Origin: Maribacter huludaoensis
GTDB lineage: Bacteria; Bacteroidota; Bacteroidia; Flavobacteriales; Flavobacteriaceae
NCBI RefSeq assembly: GCF_029350945.1
Contig: NZ_JARKMS010000002.1
Span: 637,276 to 701,275, forward strand
Direction of reading: 5' to 3'
Length of the DNA: 64,000 bases
The position numbers were made by a program, and so were the translations under genes. This document shows, one piece after another, positions 8,331-17,184 of the stretch; position 1 is the stretch's first letter, and every line of letters starts with the position of its first letter. The notes beneath the pieces were generated by a model that was not told the DNA's origin, did not search any database, and worked only from the letters and a program-made list of their open reading frames with translations.

Positions 8331-10958
8331 ATGATCCATAAAAATGCAGAGGAAGAAAGATTAGCCGTTGAGGATAATTATAAAAACTGGAAAAGATGGG
8401 GTCCTTATTTGGCTGAGCGTCAATGGGGAACGGTAAGGGAAGATTACAGCCCAGAGGGTCATGCCTGGAGCTTTGTAGGTCATGACAAAGCCAGAAGTAA
8501 TGCGTATAGATGGGGAGAAGAAGGTATTGGTGGCTTTTGTGATTCTAGAGAAATCCTATGTTTGGCACCTGCCTTTTGGAACGGTAAAGATGCCATTCTA
8601 AAAGAACGTTTATTTGGTCTTACCAATGATGAAGGTAACCATGGTGAAGATGTTAAGGAGCTATATTTTCATCAGGTTTCTACACCCACGCACTCATATG
8701 CCAAATATTTATATAAGTATCCGCATAAAAAGTTTCCCTATTCAGAACTGGTAAAAAAGAATAAGAGTAGAAATCGTAAGGAAGCGGAATTTGAAATTTT
8801 AGACACCAAGGCTTTTGCGAACAATACATATTTTGACTGTTTTATTGAATATGCCAAAGAAGATGTTGGCGATATTTTAATGAAGGTTACGGTCATTAAT
8901 AGAGGACCAAGAGCTGCAAATATTCATGTTTTACCACATTTATGGTTCCGTAATTTCTGGAAACATAATAATAGGTTTGAGCGTCCTGAAATGAAAACAA
9001 TTTCAGATGGTGCCGTACTATCCCGTAGCACACGAAATGGGCGTTACTATTTCTATCATGAGGATGGTGAGCAACTTTTCTGTGAGAACGAAACCAACAA
9101 CCAACGTATCTATGGGGTGCCCAATGAGGTAGAATATGTAAAGGACGGTATCAATAATTACGTAGTAGACGGGCAGCCAACAATAAATCCGGATAAGAAA
9201 GGATCTAAATTTGCCGTTTGGCATAAATTAAGATTGAAATCCGGGGAGGAAAAAACAATCAAGGTACGCCTTAGTAAGAAAAAACTTGACGACCCTTGGG
9301 GCGGCTACGATGCTATTTTTGAAAAGAGAATTCAAGAATGCGAAGAGTTCTATGGTAATATATTAAATAAAGAATTACCTGCGCAGCAACAGGAAATTGC
9401 AAAAAAGGCTTTTTCAGGATTACTTTGGACAAAGCAGTTTTATTACTACGATGTATATAAGTGGCTCTTTGGTGGGCCAGAAGAATCTAAGCCATATAGA
9501 ATTGATTCTCGTAATAAGCAATGGGAACATTTGACGAATAGGCACGTTATTTCAATGCCGGATAAATGGGAATATCCTTGGTATGCTGCATGGGACCTTG
9601 CTTTTCACATGGCGTCATTTGTTGAAATAGACCCCTATTTTGCAAAGGAACAACTGCTTTTGGTGCTAAAAGAAAGTTACATGCACCCTAACGGACAAAT
9701 TCCCGCTTATGAATGGAATTTTAGCGATGTAAACCCACCGGTGCATTCTTGGGCCGTCTGGACGGTGTATGAAAAGGATAAAAAACGAACCGGTAAGGGT
9801 GATTTTAATTTTCTGGAAAAGGCATATCAAAAGCTATTGGTCAATTTTACGTGGTGGGTCAACCAAAAAGATAAAAGCGGAACCAACCTTTTTGAAGGTG
9901 GTTTCTTAGGGCTGGATAATATTGGTGTTTTTGATCGTAACCACATGCCGGAAGGTATTACACGTATGCAACAGGCAGATGCTACCAGCTGGATGGCGAT
10001 GTTTACCTTGAACATGTTGCGTATGTCATTGGAGATGGCGACCATAAACCCAAATTATGAGGACAGTGTCGCTAAATTCTTTAGACACTTTTTGAATATT
10101 GCTTGGGCAATGCACCACATTGGTCAAAAAGATATTTCACTATGGGATGACGAGGATAATTTCTATTATGATGTTGTAGAAATGGCCAACGGAAAAACGG
10201 ATCGCCTAAAAGTAAGATCTTTGGTTGGGATCATACCAATGTTTGCGGTAGAGATCATTCATAAAGATTTGTTCGATGAGCTTAAGCATTTTAAAGTTAG
10301 GGCGGCAGAAATAGTTAGGACAAGACCTGATCTAGCTTCCTTAATTTCTAATATTGAAGAGTTCAACTCTGATGGTAATTATCTGTTCTCCATTATGCGT
10401 GGGTTTAGATTAGAGAAGTTATTGTTTCGTTTATTGGATGAGAATGAATTCTTATCTGATTACGGTATACGATCACTTTCAAAATATCATGAAGAGCATC
10501 CCTACGTTTTCCAACACAACGGACATCATCAAATTTCATACGAATCTGGGGAAAGTCAATCTAACATGTTCGGTGGTAATTCTAATTGGCGTGGGCCAAT
10601 TTGGTTGCCTTTGAATTACATGATCATTCAATCGCTTCGTAAATATTATTCTTATTACGGTAAACAATATCTATACGAATTTCCAACGGGTTCTGGAGTA
10701 AAACTGAACTTGAACGAGATTGCCAATGAGATTTCTAAAAGGCTTATTAAATTATTTGAGCCCAATGAGAACGGAAAATTTGTCTACCACTCAGAAGATG
10801 AACAGCAATTATTCTCCAAGAATGAGCATTTTAAGAACGAGCATTTCTTTTATGAGTTCTTTGATGGCGACTCTGGCAAAGGTCTTGGAGCATCGCACCA
10901 AACAGGTTGGACAGCATTAATTGCCAACTTAATTATGGAGCTGGAGCAAAATAGTTGA
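8331..10958 (+). CDS. GH63/MGH1-like glycoside hydrolase (paralog 1)
   Basis: An 875-residue protein with no signal peptide, so probably cytoplasmic. The N-terminal half is a beta-rich domain starting WGPYLAERQWGTVREDYS. The C-terminal half (about residue 340 onward) is an (alpha/alpha)6 barrel. Conserved family segments are WEYPWYAAWDLAFH, NGQIPAYEWNFSDVNPP, GFLGLDNIGVFDR, FGGNSNWRGPIW and GASHQTGWTALIANL. These match the MGH1-like/GH63 clan that includes alpha-glucosidases and mannosyl- or glucosylglycerate hydrolases; the substrate cannot be told. A paralog of identical length lies at 18259-20886 on the opposite strand. A perfect bidirectional terminator follows. Confidence 0.85.
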   Translation: MIHKNAEEERLAVEDNYKNWKRWGPYLAERQWGTVREDYSPEGHAWSFVGHDKARSNAYRWGEEGIGGFCDSREILCLAPAFWNGKDAILKERLFGLTNDEGNHGEDVKELYFHQVSTPTHSYAKYLYKYPHKKFPYSELVKKNKSRNRKEAEFEILDTKAFANNTYFDCFIEYAKEDVGDILMKVTVINRGPRAANIHVLPHLWFRNFWKHNNRFERPEMKTISDGAVLSRSTRNGRYYFYHEDGEQLFCENETNNQRIYGVPNEVEYVKDGINNYVVDGQPTINPDKKGSKFAVWHKLRLKSGEEKTIKVRLSKKKLDDPWGGYDAIFEKRIQECEEFYGNILNKELPAQQQEIAKKAFSGLLWTKQFYYYDVYKWLFGGPEESKPYRIDSRNKQWEHLTNRHVISMPDKWEYPWYAAWDLAFHMASFVEIDPYFAKEQLLLVLKESYMHPNGQIPAYEWNFSDVNPPVHSWAVWTVYEKDKKRTGKGDFNFLEKAYQKLLVNFTWWVNQKDKSGTNLFEGGFLGLDNIGVFDRNHMPEGITRMQQADATSWMAMFTLNMLRMSLEMATINPNYEDSVAKFFRHFLNIAWAMHHIGQKDISLWDDEDNFYYDVVEMANGKTDRLKVRSLVGIIPMFAVEIIHKDLFDELKHFKVRAAEIVRTRPDLASLISNIEEFNSDGNYLFSIMRGFRLEKLLFRLLDENEFLSDYGIRSLSKYHEEHPYVFQHNGHHQISYESGESQSNMFGGNSNWRGPIWLPLNYMIIQSLRKYYSYYGKQYLYEFPTGSGVKLNLNEIANEISKRLIKLFEPNENGKFVYHSEDEQQLFSKNEHFKNEHFFYEFFDGDSGKGLGASHQTGWTALIANLIMELEQNS

Positions 10959-10977
10959 TTTTCAGTATAGTTAAATT

Positions 10978-11013
10978 CACAAAAGGGGCATTTAAATGCC
11001 CCTTTTGTGTTGT
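10978..11013. terminator. Bidirectional terminator, perfect 32-bp palindrome
   Basis: CACAAAAGGGGCATTT (10978-10993) is followed at once by its exact reverse complement (10994-11009). The A and T tracts serve both strands, and it sits between two convergent genes. Confidence 0.9.
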
Positions 11014-11019
11014 TAAAGG

Positions 11020-13842
11020 TCAACCGACCGAAGTAATAGATTGATGTGCGCCTTGCGCAAAACTCTTAATTTTAGGGTCCGGGTCATCAAGATAGTGAGC
11101 TACTATATGTAGATATCTTGGTTCTTTTTGTTGTGCAATAAGATACAATACGGCAAGTTTGATCTTAAGGTCATTGCCCTGTAAAAGAAGTTTAAAACAT
11201 TCTAATTCCGTTGGTATTTTATGTTTGATTTTTTGAAGCTCCTCTTCAGAAGAAATATCCAGGGCAGATTCCTCAATGATGGGTAGCAATCTACGTTTTA
11301 GCTCACCGGTTAAAAGATTGTCCAAAAACTCTATGGCATTATGTTGCGCTTCTTGTTTCTGACTCAGTAAACCTTCATAGGCAATAGCTACATCTTTTTG
11401 TTGATAACGTAATCCCAAAAGTTTAAAAATCCGTTCTAATCCAGAATCCAGTCTGCGTTCCAATAGCTCTAAAAGACTAGTGCGCGCATCTCTTTCTGCA
11501 TCACCAATTTCCTTTTTGGATTTATTTCTATTTCGATATGAAATAATGATTTGCGTGTGCATGGCGGATAAGGTTTGGTGATGCAGTTTGCATTCATCAA
11601 AAATGACCGATACCACCTTGTACTTATTAAATTTTAATTGCGGGTGCGTTGCCCGTATAGCACTTAATGCCCTCACTACTTCTAAACGAACCGTAAGGTC
11701 TTCATGGTTTAAAATGCCTAATAATTGATGTACGGCCTCCTTGGAATGGAAAGATTGCATTGCGGCCGGTATAAATCGTAATACCGATAAAGGTTGCCGG
11801 CGCTCGGCAACATGGTTCTTCAGTATAGGCAAAATTTGCTGACCATATACATTAAAGGCTTCCAGAACTGTTGGTCTAAATGCCTTTTCTGCCAAAAAGG
11901 GAATAATGTGCTGTACCATTTCTGGATCGGTTGCCGTACCTATAGCCTTTATGGTGGTTTTCACGATTTCTTCATTTTCATGCTGTAAAAATGCAACCAA
12001 CCTGTTGTGGAAAATGGGCAGGTTGGCTACTCCCAATATTTCAATTACAGATGCCACGTATGACAGGTCTTTTTGGTCAGATGCTATGGTTTTCAGTGCC
12101 AAAGAAATACGGTCCAATAGTGAGTAGCGCTGTTTTAAGGAATAGTTGTTTTTTGCCGCTCTAGCCAAGCAATATAGAGCAGCGGTCGCAATACGCTCGT
12201 TTGAGTGTTCTAGATACGCATCAAATATGAAAGATTTGTCTTTATGGGCAAAACTTAGAATATAGGCCAAAGTGGCAATGGTCAATTCACGGTCCTCTAT
12301 TTTCAATAATTCGGACACCTCTGCCGTCATACTTTTAGAATTTAAAAAGTATAGATTCTGTATAGCCGATAACTTCACTTTATTACTTGGGTGCTCTAAC
12401 AGCAACTCTACATCATCTGCGAATCTCTTGTCATTGATTTCCATCAATTTATCCAACATAAATAGAATTTGCTCTTCTGTACCTTTCTTAAAAACGGTGC
12501 GCATGCCTGCAACTACAGATACTTTGGTGTCCGTGACCTTCTTGGTTTTCTTATAAGAGTCGGTCAGTACTTCTAAATTGTTTCTAAACGTTTTGTAATA
12601 TTCAATACGTACTTTATAAATAAAATAGAGCCAAAGACATACCAAGGCAATAATAAGGATGCCAATGTAAAAAGAGGGTAGGTCAAGCCCACGTACAACG
12701 AATATTAAAAGGCATCCGGCAATTCCTGTAGCCAAACTATCCACTACCACATCAATAAATGATTTGGTCTTGTTTTTTAGCTCAAAAGGTAAGGGCAAGG
12801 TCAACAGTTCAGAGGCACTTTTGTGTATGGATTGTTTCAATACGCCATCCATCGCTTTAATGACTACAACGGCAGAAAGTTCAGGAAGCATTAAAAACAA
12901 AATACTACCACCAAATATACCAATGGGTAATAATAAGAGTGAAAACCCTACACCCCAAATGCCCACAATTCTATGGGTGAAAAATAGCTGAATTATTAGT
13001 GAAAGTAGATTAAACGTAGAAAACCAAAAAGCAAAAAATGCGGTAAGCTCATCGGCATCCGTAAAAGACGACGACGCAAAATCACTGAACAAATAATCTA
13101 CCAATTTAGCGACTACGACACTCACGGCTACAATGCTGGCAATATAGGTGAGATGTTTGGATTTTAGTATGAGTTTTAAAGGCGGTTCACTAAGGTTGGT
13201 CGCAGATTTATGTTTTTTTACACTACCATTTTTTTTAACGCGGATGTTCCAAATATTTCGCAGAAGGGGAATGCAAAAAAATAGAAGCAGGGCGGCTACG
13301 AACATTAAGTTTTCATTGCCGATTATAGGGGCTAGAATAGAAGTTAAGTATCCACCAAAAATTCCACCAATAATGGCTCCCGATCCTATAAAGCCAAACA
13401 GTCTTTTAGCCTCACGAATATTGAACACCAAATTTGCCAATACCCAAAACTGAGAGGCGGATAAAACGGCATAAATGGCTACCCAGATGTAGAAGAAATA
13501 CAACAGAACGCCACTCACTACCTCAAATGACAATAGAATGCCTAAACCGATCATGATAATAATGGAACTGATCAGGGTAATCTCAATTACTTTTTTAAGC
13601 GGGTATTTTGATACCGCCTTTGAGTAAAAATAGGAGGTGGCTACCGCCGTAACGGCAACCAATAAAAAGGCAAAAGGCAATTGTTCAACACCTAGTTCAG
13701 AAAGAAAAAGAGCGTTTACCGTAGGTTTTATGATCAGTAATACGGCTATGACCAAAAAAATGTAGGCGAGCATCCAAAGAGATACTTTAAACTCGCCTTC
13801 ACGTACATCGAATATTTTTTTAATCAGTCTTTCTACCATCAA
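11020..13842 (-). CDS. Nucleotide-transporter/MFS-like membrane domain fused to HEAT repeats
   Basis: A 940-residue inner-membrane protein. Residues 1-430 contain about 12 hydrophobic helices in an MFS or ADP/ATP (NTT, Npt-type) carrier arrangement, beginning after an amphipathic KKIFDVREGEFK segment. Residues 440-940 are soluble, built from repeated helical pairs typical of HEAT repeats (for example HPSNKVKLSAIQNLYFL, HENEEIVKTTIKAIG and HEDLTVRLEVVRALSAI). Proteins of this architecture are annotated as NTP/NDP exchange transporters in free-living Bacteroidota, where parasitic ATP import makes little sense; the real cargo is unknown. It lies 25 bp downstream of the serine hydrolase gene on the same strand, probably one operon. 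Confidence 0.8.
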   Translation of the reverse strand: MMVERLIKKIFDVREGEFKVSLWMLAYIFLVIAVLLIIKPTVNALFLSELGVEQLPFAFLLVAVTAVATSYFYSKAVSKYPLKKVIEITLISSIIIMIGLGILLSFEVVSGVLLYFFYIWVAIYAVLSASQFWVLANLVFNIREAKRLFGFIGSGAIIGGIFGGYLTSILAPIIGNENLMFVAALLLFFCIPLLRNIWNIRVKKNGSVKKHKSATNLSEPPLKLILKSKHLTYIASIVAVSVVVAKLVDYLFSDFASSSFTDADELTAFFAFWFSTFNLLSLIIQLFFTHRIVGIWGVGFSLLLLPIGIFGGSILFLMLPELSAVVVIKAMDGVLKQSIHKSASELLTLPLPFELKNKTKSFIDVVVDSLATGIAGCLLIFVVRGLDLPSFYIGILIIALVCLWLYFIYKVRIEYYKTFRNNLEVLTDSYKKTKKVTDTKVSVVAGMRTVFKKGTEEQILFMLDKLMEINDKRFADDVELLLEHPSNKVKLSAIQNLYFLNSKSMTAEVSELLKIEDRELTIATLAYILSFAHKDKSFIFDAYLEHSNERIATAALYCLARAAKNNYSLKQRYSLLDRISLALKTIASDQKDLSYVASVIEILGVANLPIFHNRLVAFLQHENEEIVKTTIKAIGTATDPEMVQHIIPFLAEKAFRPTVLEAFNVYGQQILPILKNHVAERRQPLSVLRFIPAAMQSFHSKEAVHQLLGILNHEDLTVRLEVVRALSAIRATHPQLKFNKYKVVSVIFDECKLHHQTLSAMHTQIIISYRNRNKSKKEIGDAERDARTSLLELLERRLDSGLERIFKLLGLRYQQKDVAIAYEGLLSQKQEAQHNAIEFLDNLLTGELKRRLLPIIEESALDISSEEELQKIKHKIPTELECFKLLLQGNDLKIKLAVLYLIAQQKEPRYLHIVAHYLDDPDPKIKSFAQGAHQSITSVG

Positions 13843-13867
13843 GAAATGGGCATCTGTATTCCAAGAC

Positions 13868-14773
13868 CTAAAGTACTGGCTTTTTTAACACCTTTTCAAT
13901 TGGTTTTACTAAATCTCTGATTATTTGTTCTCCATTGGCATCATCTATCAACGCAACCAGAATGTATCTTCTATTGCTGTCTTCGCCCCAAACCAATATG
14001 GAATCGGAATGATAGGTACGCCAAGAGCCCGATTTTCTGAACAACCTGGCATTGGGAGCGATCTTATCCAGCGTATTTACAAACTTATGGTGCAGTTCCG
14101 GGTCTTCCATAATATCTAGCATTTGCTTGGATCGTTTTTCATTGACCAACTTACCGTTCGCCAATAGATAGTAATATCTACATACTTGGGTTACAGATGC
14201 GGCGTGACTCAGATTTTTTAAGGGCTCTCTGTTAGTTTCACCACCACTGCCGTAACGTTTGCCTACCCAAAGACCGCCTCCTTTTTGTTCATCATAAAAG
14301 GCATACTTGGGATCACACATCACCGATTCTAATTTTTCATACCCCACACGATCGATCATTCTGGTAGATGCGGCATTGTCAGATTTACTGATCATTAAAC
14401 GCATATCTTTCTTTACTTCTGCAGTTTCCTTTAGTTCGCCTTTTTCAATAGCAACCATGGCCGCCAATAGAATGGCAATTTTAGGCAGGCTGGCAGCATA
14501 CATCATATGGTTGCCGTTGACCCTTGCAAATCTCACCTTTTCCGGATTGCTCAAATCAACTAGTCCAACTGCCATTTTCTTTTGCACGATTAGATCGTTC
14601 CATTCTTGGTGAGAAGCCAGTTCATCCCTTAAATTGGTTTGCAGAGAACTATCCAACAATTTTTGCAGGGGTTTGATCTTCGAATTGTCCATACGAAGTG
14701 GTAGCTCATTTTGTGCTTGTACTGCGGCACAGCATAGAAGGAAAAAAAGAAAAATTACAGGGGTTGATCTCAT
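13868..14773 (-). CDS. Secreted class A beta-lactamase-fold serine hydrolase
   Basis: I chose the ATG at 14773 because a clean signal peptide begins there (MRSTPVIFLFFLLCC...AQ); the frame can also start at 14818. In the 301-residue form the penicillin-recognising enzyme motifs are present: Ser95-x-x-Lys98 (SLPK), Ser131-Asp132-Asn133 (SDN) and Lys247-Ser248-Gly249 (KSG). I see no clear ExxLN omega-loop glutamate, which class A lactamases need for deacylation. A carboxypeptidase, other peptidoglycan-related hydrolase or weak lactamase is therefore as likely as antibiotic resistance. The protein should be periplasmic or secreted. The HEAT-repeat transporter gene follows 25 bp downstream. Confidence 0.82.
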   Translation of the reverse strand: MRSTPVIFLFFLLCCAAVQAQNELPLRMDNSKIKPLQKLLDSSLQTNLRDELASHQEWNDLIVQKKMAVGLVDLSNPEKVRFARVNGNHMMYAASLPKIAILLAAMVAIEKGELKETAEVKKDMRLMISKSDNAASTRMIDRVGYEKLESVMCDPKYAFYDEQKGGGLWVGKRYGSGGETNREPLKNLSHAASVTQVCRYYYLLANGKLVNEKRSKQMLDIMEDPELHHKFVNTLDKIAPNARLFRKSGSWRTYHSDSILVWGEDSNRRYILVALIDDANGEQIIRDLVKPIEKVLKKPVL

Positions 14774-15040
14774 TGACGTTCGCTTATTTGAAAATGTAGT
14801 CAAAATTAGGTAAAGCACTCATTGGCCATATGTTAATTTTTTTGGTTAGTGCATTTTTTAAAATCACCGTAAAATCAATATAAAGACATATATCGCATAA
14901 AATAGGGTGTTAATTTTTAAAATAATTTCGGATTAAATAGTACCTATGCGTCCCTTTTTTTGAAGGGCAAATGGGTTAAAAATTTATATCTAATTTCAAT
15001 AAAATAACTGTATCTTAAAAAATGGAATTTATACAGACTT

Positions 15041-16102
15041 ATGAATCTTAAAGATGGCGTAAAAACGGCTGAGAACAAGGTGTCTACAGAGGCACGAAGG
15101 CTTAGTGATTTGGTCAAGGATAAGGGTAAATCTTTGGTGGATCGCTTAGAGTGCTTTGAAGATATTATAAGTTTGGAAGTAGGCGATACCGGTCTGCACC
15201 GTGCCAAGACTTTAGAACGTGAGTTCGATGTTCGTCAGCTTTATTTAAAATACGAAGGTGATAACCCTACCGGAACCCAAAAAGACCGTATTGCTTTTGC
15301 ACAATTGTATGATGCGCTACGTCGCGAGTTTAGCGTGGTAAGCTTGGCTACCTGCGGTAACTACGGTGTGGCAATGGCGTTGGCATCAGATTTGGCGGGT
15401 GTAGCTTGTAAGATTTATATACCGGAAAGTTACCATACCGATCGAGTGATTGAAATGGAAAGCCTAGGCGCAGAGATTATTCGTATACCCGGTAGTTATG
15501 AAGATGTGGTTACGGAAAGCTCAAGGTTGGCGGCAGAACATGGCTGGTATGACGCAAACCCGGGCGGTGCCAATACGCCGCTACAGATTTCTGCCTATGC
15601 GCAGATCGCACAAGAGATTTTTGAAGATTTGGGCGACGCCCCAAAATACTGTGCGGTACCCGTTTCTAACGGAACGTTGTTCGCAGGTATTTATAGGGGC
15701 TTTGTAAATCTTTACAAAAGAGGGAAGACCTCGCGTATTCCTAAAATGATCGCGGCTTCTTCTTCGCATAAGAACCCTATTGTAGAATCCTATTTGCAAG
15801 GTTTGGATCATTGTAAGGATCTTAATCCTGCCGCAATAAAAGAAACCAAATACAATGAGCCATTGATCAACTGGCACAGTTTTGATGGGGAAGAGGCATT
15901 GTATGCACTTAAGGAATCTGAAGGGCATGCCTTTAATATAAGCGACAAAAAACTAAAGGAGATGACTTCTCTTTTACATAAAAAGGAAGGGTTCCGAATT
16001 TTACCTGCATCGACAGCGGGTTTGATCGGACTCTTAGAATTAGACGAAAAAATGAATTTTGAGCCTGACCGATTTGTGGCGGTGCTCACTGCAAAAAATT
16101 AA
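15041..16102 (+). CDS. Threonine-synthase-like PLP-dependent enzyme
   Basis: A 353-residue cytoplasmic fold-type II PLP enzyme. The PLP lysine is Lys81 in GDNPTGTQKDRIA. The phosphate/carboxylate segment is TCGNYGVAMA, and a glycine-rich NPGGANTPLQ and a SNGTLFAGIYRG loop follow. It resembles threonine synthase and threonine or diaminopropionate lyases but is shorter than standard ThrC, and it sits in an operon unrelated to threonine biosynthesis. It is the first of three tightly packed genes (8 bp to the next), followed by DgcN-like and epimerase genes. A lyase, ammonia-lyase or racemase acting on an amino acid released in that pathway is my inference. Confidence 0.75.
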   Translation: MNLKDGVKTAENKVSTEARRLSDLVKDKGKSLVDRLECFEDIISLEVGDTGLHRAKTLEREFDVRQLYLKYEGDNPTGTQKDRIAFAQLYDALRREFSVVSLATCGNYGVAMALASDLAGVACKIYIPESYHTDRVIEMESLGAEIIRIPGSYEDVVTESSRLAAEHGWYDANPGGANTPLQISAYAQIAQEIFEDLGDAPKYCAVPVSNGTLFAGIYRGFVNLYKRGKTSRIPKMIAASSSHKNPIVESYLQGLDHCKDLNPAAIKETKYNEPLINWHSFDGEEALYALKESEGHAFNISDKKLKEMTSLLHKKEGFRILPASTAGLIGLLELDEKMNFEPDRFVAVLTAKN

Positions 16103-16110
16103 ATATAAAA

Positions 16111-17184
16111 ATGAAAAAAGTTATTGACGGTAAGGCACTGGTATATTGTGAGGGAGCATTTAATACGCCTAACGGTAAAACGGCACATGGGCTGGTTCGT
16201 TTTACCGAACGTTATGAAGTGGTTGGTGTGCTAGATGCTAAATATGCCGGTAGAGATGCCGGTGATGTTTTAGATGGCAGACCAAACGGAATACCGGTTT
16301 TTAAAGATCTGGAAGCTGCTATTATAGCATTAACGGCCAGCAACAACTTGCCAAGTTATTTGGTAATAGGGCTTGCGCCAGATGGTGGTAGGTTGCCACA
16401 AGTTGCAAAAGCCACTATAAAAGCTGCGTTGCAACAAGGCTGGAACGTTGACAGTGGCTTGCATGATTTTTTAACGAACGATGCAGCATTGGTGGCATTG
16501 GCCAAAGAAAAGAATGTAAAGATCAGGGATATAAGAAAAACACCAGATCGTGATCAATTGCACTTTTTTACGGGAGATATCGAAAAAGTAGACTGTTTAA
16601 AATTAGCGGTTTTAGGAACGGATTCTGCCCTAGGTAAACGTACAACTGCTTGGATTTTGGTACATGCATTTAGGAATGCCGGTAAAAAGGCGGAAATGAT
16701 AGGTACCGGACAAACCGGATGGATGCAAGGCGCTAAATATAGTATGGTGATGGATAGTTGTATCAATGATTTTGTATCGGGTGAAATTGAACATGCCGTG
16801 GTCAGTGCCTACAAGAATGAAGATCCAGATGTTATTGTCATAGAAGGGCAGGGGAGCTTAATGAATCCTGCTTACCCGGGCGGATTTGAAATTCTTGCTG
16901 CAGGTAGACCGGACTATGTTATTCTGCAACATGCACCAAAACGTTTGGAGTATGATGGGTTTCCGGGATATAAAATGCATTCATTGGAAGAGCAGATCAA
17001 AGCCATACAAGTGATTTCGGGTAAAGAAGTAATAGCCATTACCGTAAATCATGAAGGCATGGAGAAAAGTGAAATTCTAGATATTTGCAAAGCAATTACC
17101 CTTGAAACTAAATTACCGGCTTTTGATGTGTTGGAGTACGGTGCAGAAGATTTAATAGCCATTTTGATGTCAAAATTGAAATGA
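16111..17184 (+). CDS. DUF1611 protein, DgcN-like N-acyltransferase candidate
   Basis: A 357-residue cytoplasmic DUF1611 protein. The N-terminal third is Rossmann-like (GVLDAKYAGRDAGDVLDG). A P-loop-like GTDSALGKRTTA lies at residues 169-180, followed by GTGQTGWMQG, VIEGQGSL and a C-terminal alpha/beta region. From the literature, DUF1611 protein DgcN of a marine Pseudoalteromonas N-acetylates D-glutamate, and its partner DgcA (enolase superfamily) racemises the product. The same pair occurs here in the same order. The downstream gene overlaps by 4 bp (ATGA), which indicates translational coupling. Activity on D-Glu in this organism is inference, and other D-amino acids are possible. Confidence 0.75.
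   Translation: MKKVIDGKALVYCEGAFNTPNGKTAHGLVRFTERYEVVGVLDAKYAGRDAGDVLDGRPNGIPVFKDLEAAIIALTASNNLPSYLVIGLAPDGGRLPQVAKATIKAALQQGWNVDSGLHDFLTNDAALVALAKEKNVKIRDIRKTPDRDQLHFFTGDIEKVDCLKLAVLGTDSALGKRTTAWILVHAFRNAGKKAEMIGTGQTGWMQGAKYSMVMDSCINDFVSGEIEHAVVSAYKNEDPDVIVIEGQGSLMNPAYPGGFEILAAGRPDYVILQHAPKRLEYDGFPGYKMHSLEEQIKAIQVISGKEVIAITVNHEGMEKSEILDICKAITLETKLPAFDVLEYGAEDLIAILMSKLK

Noticed and set aside
15581..15928. 115-residue minus-strand frame inside the PLP enzyme gene
   Set aside because: Overlaps conserved catalytic segments on the other strand and has no family features.
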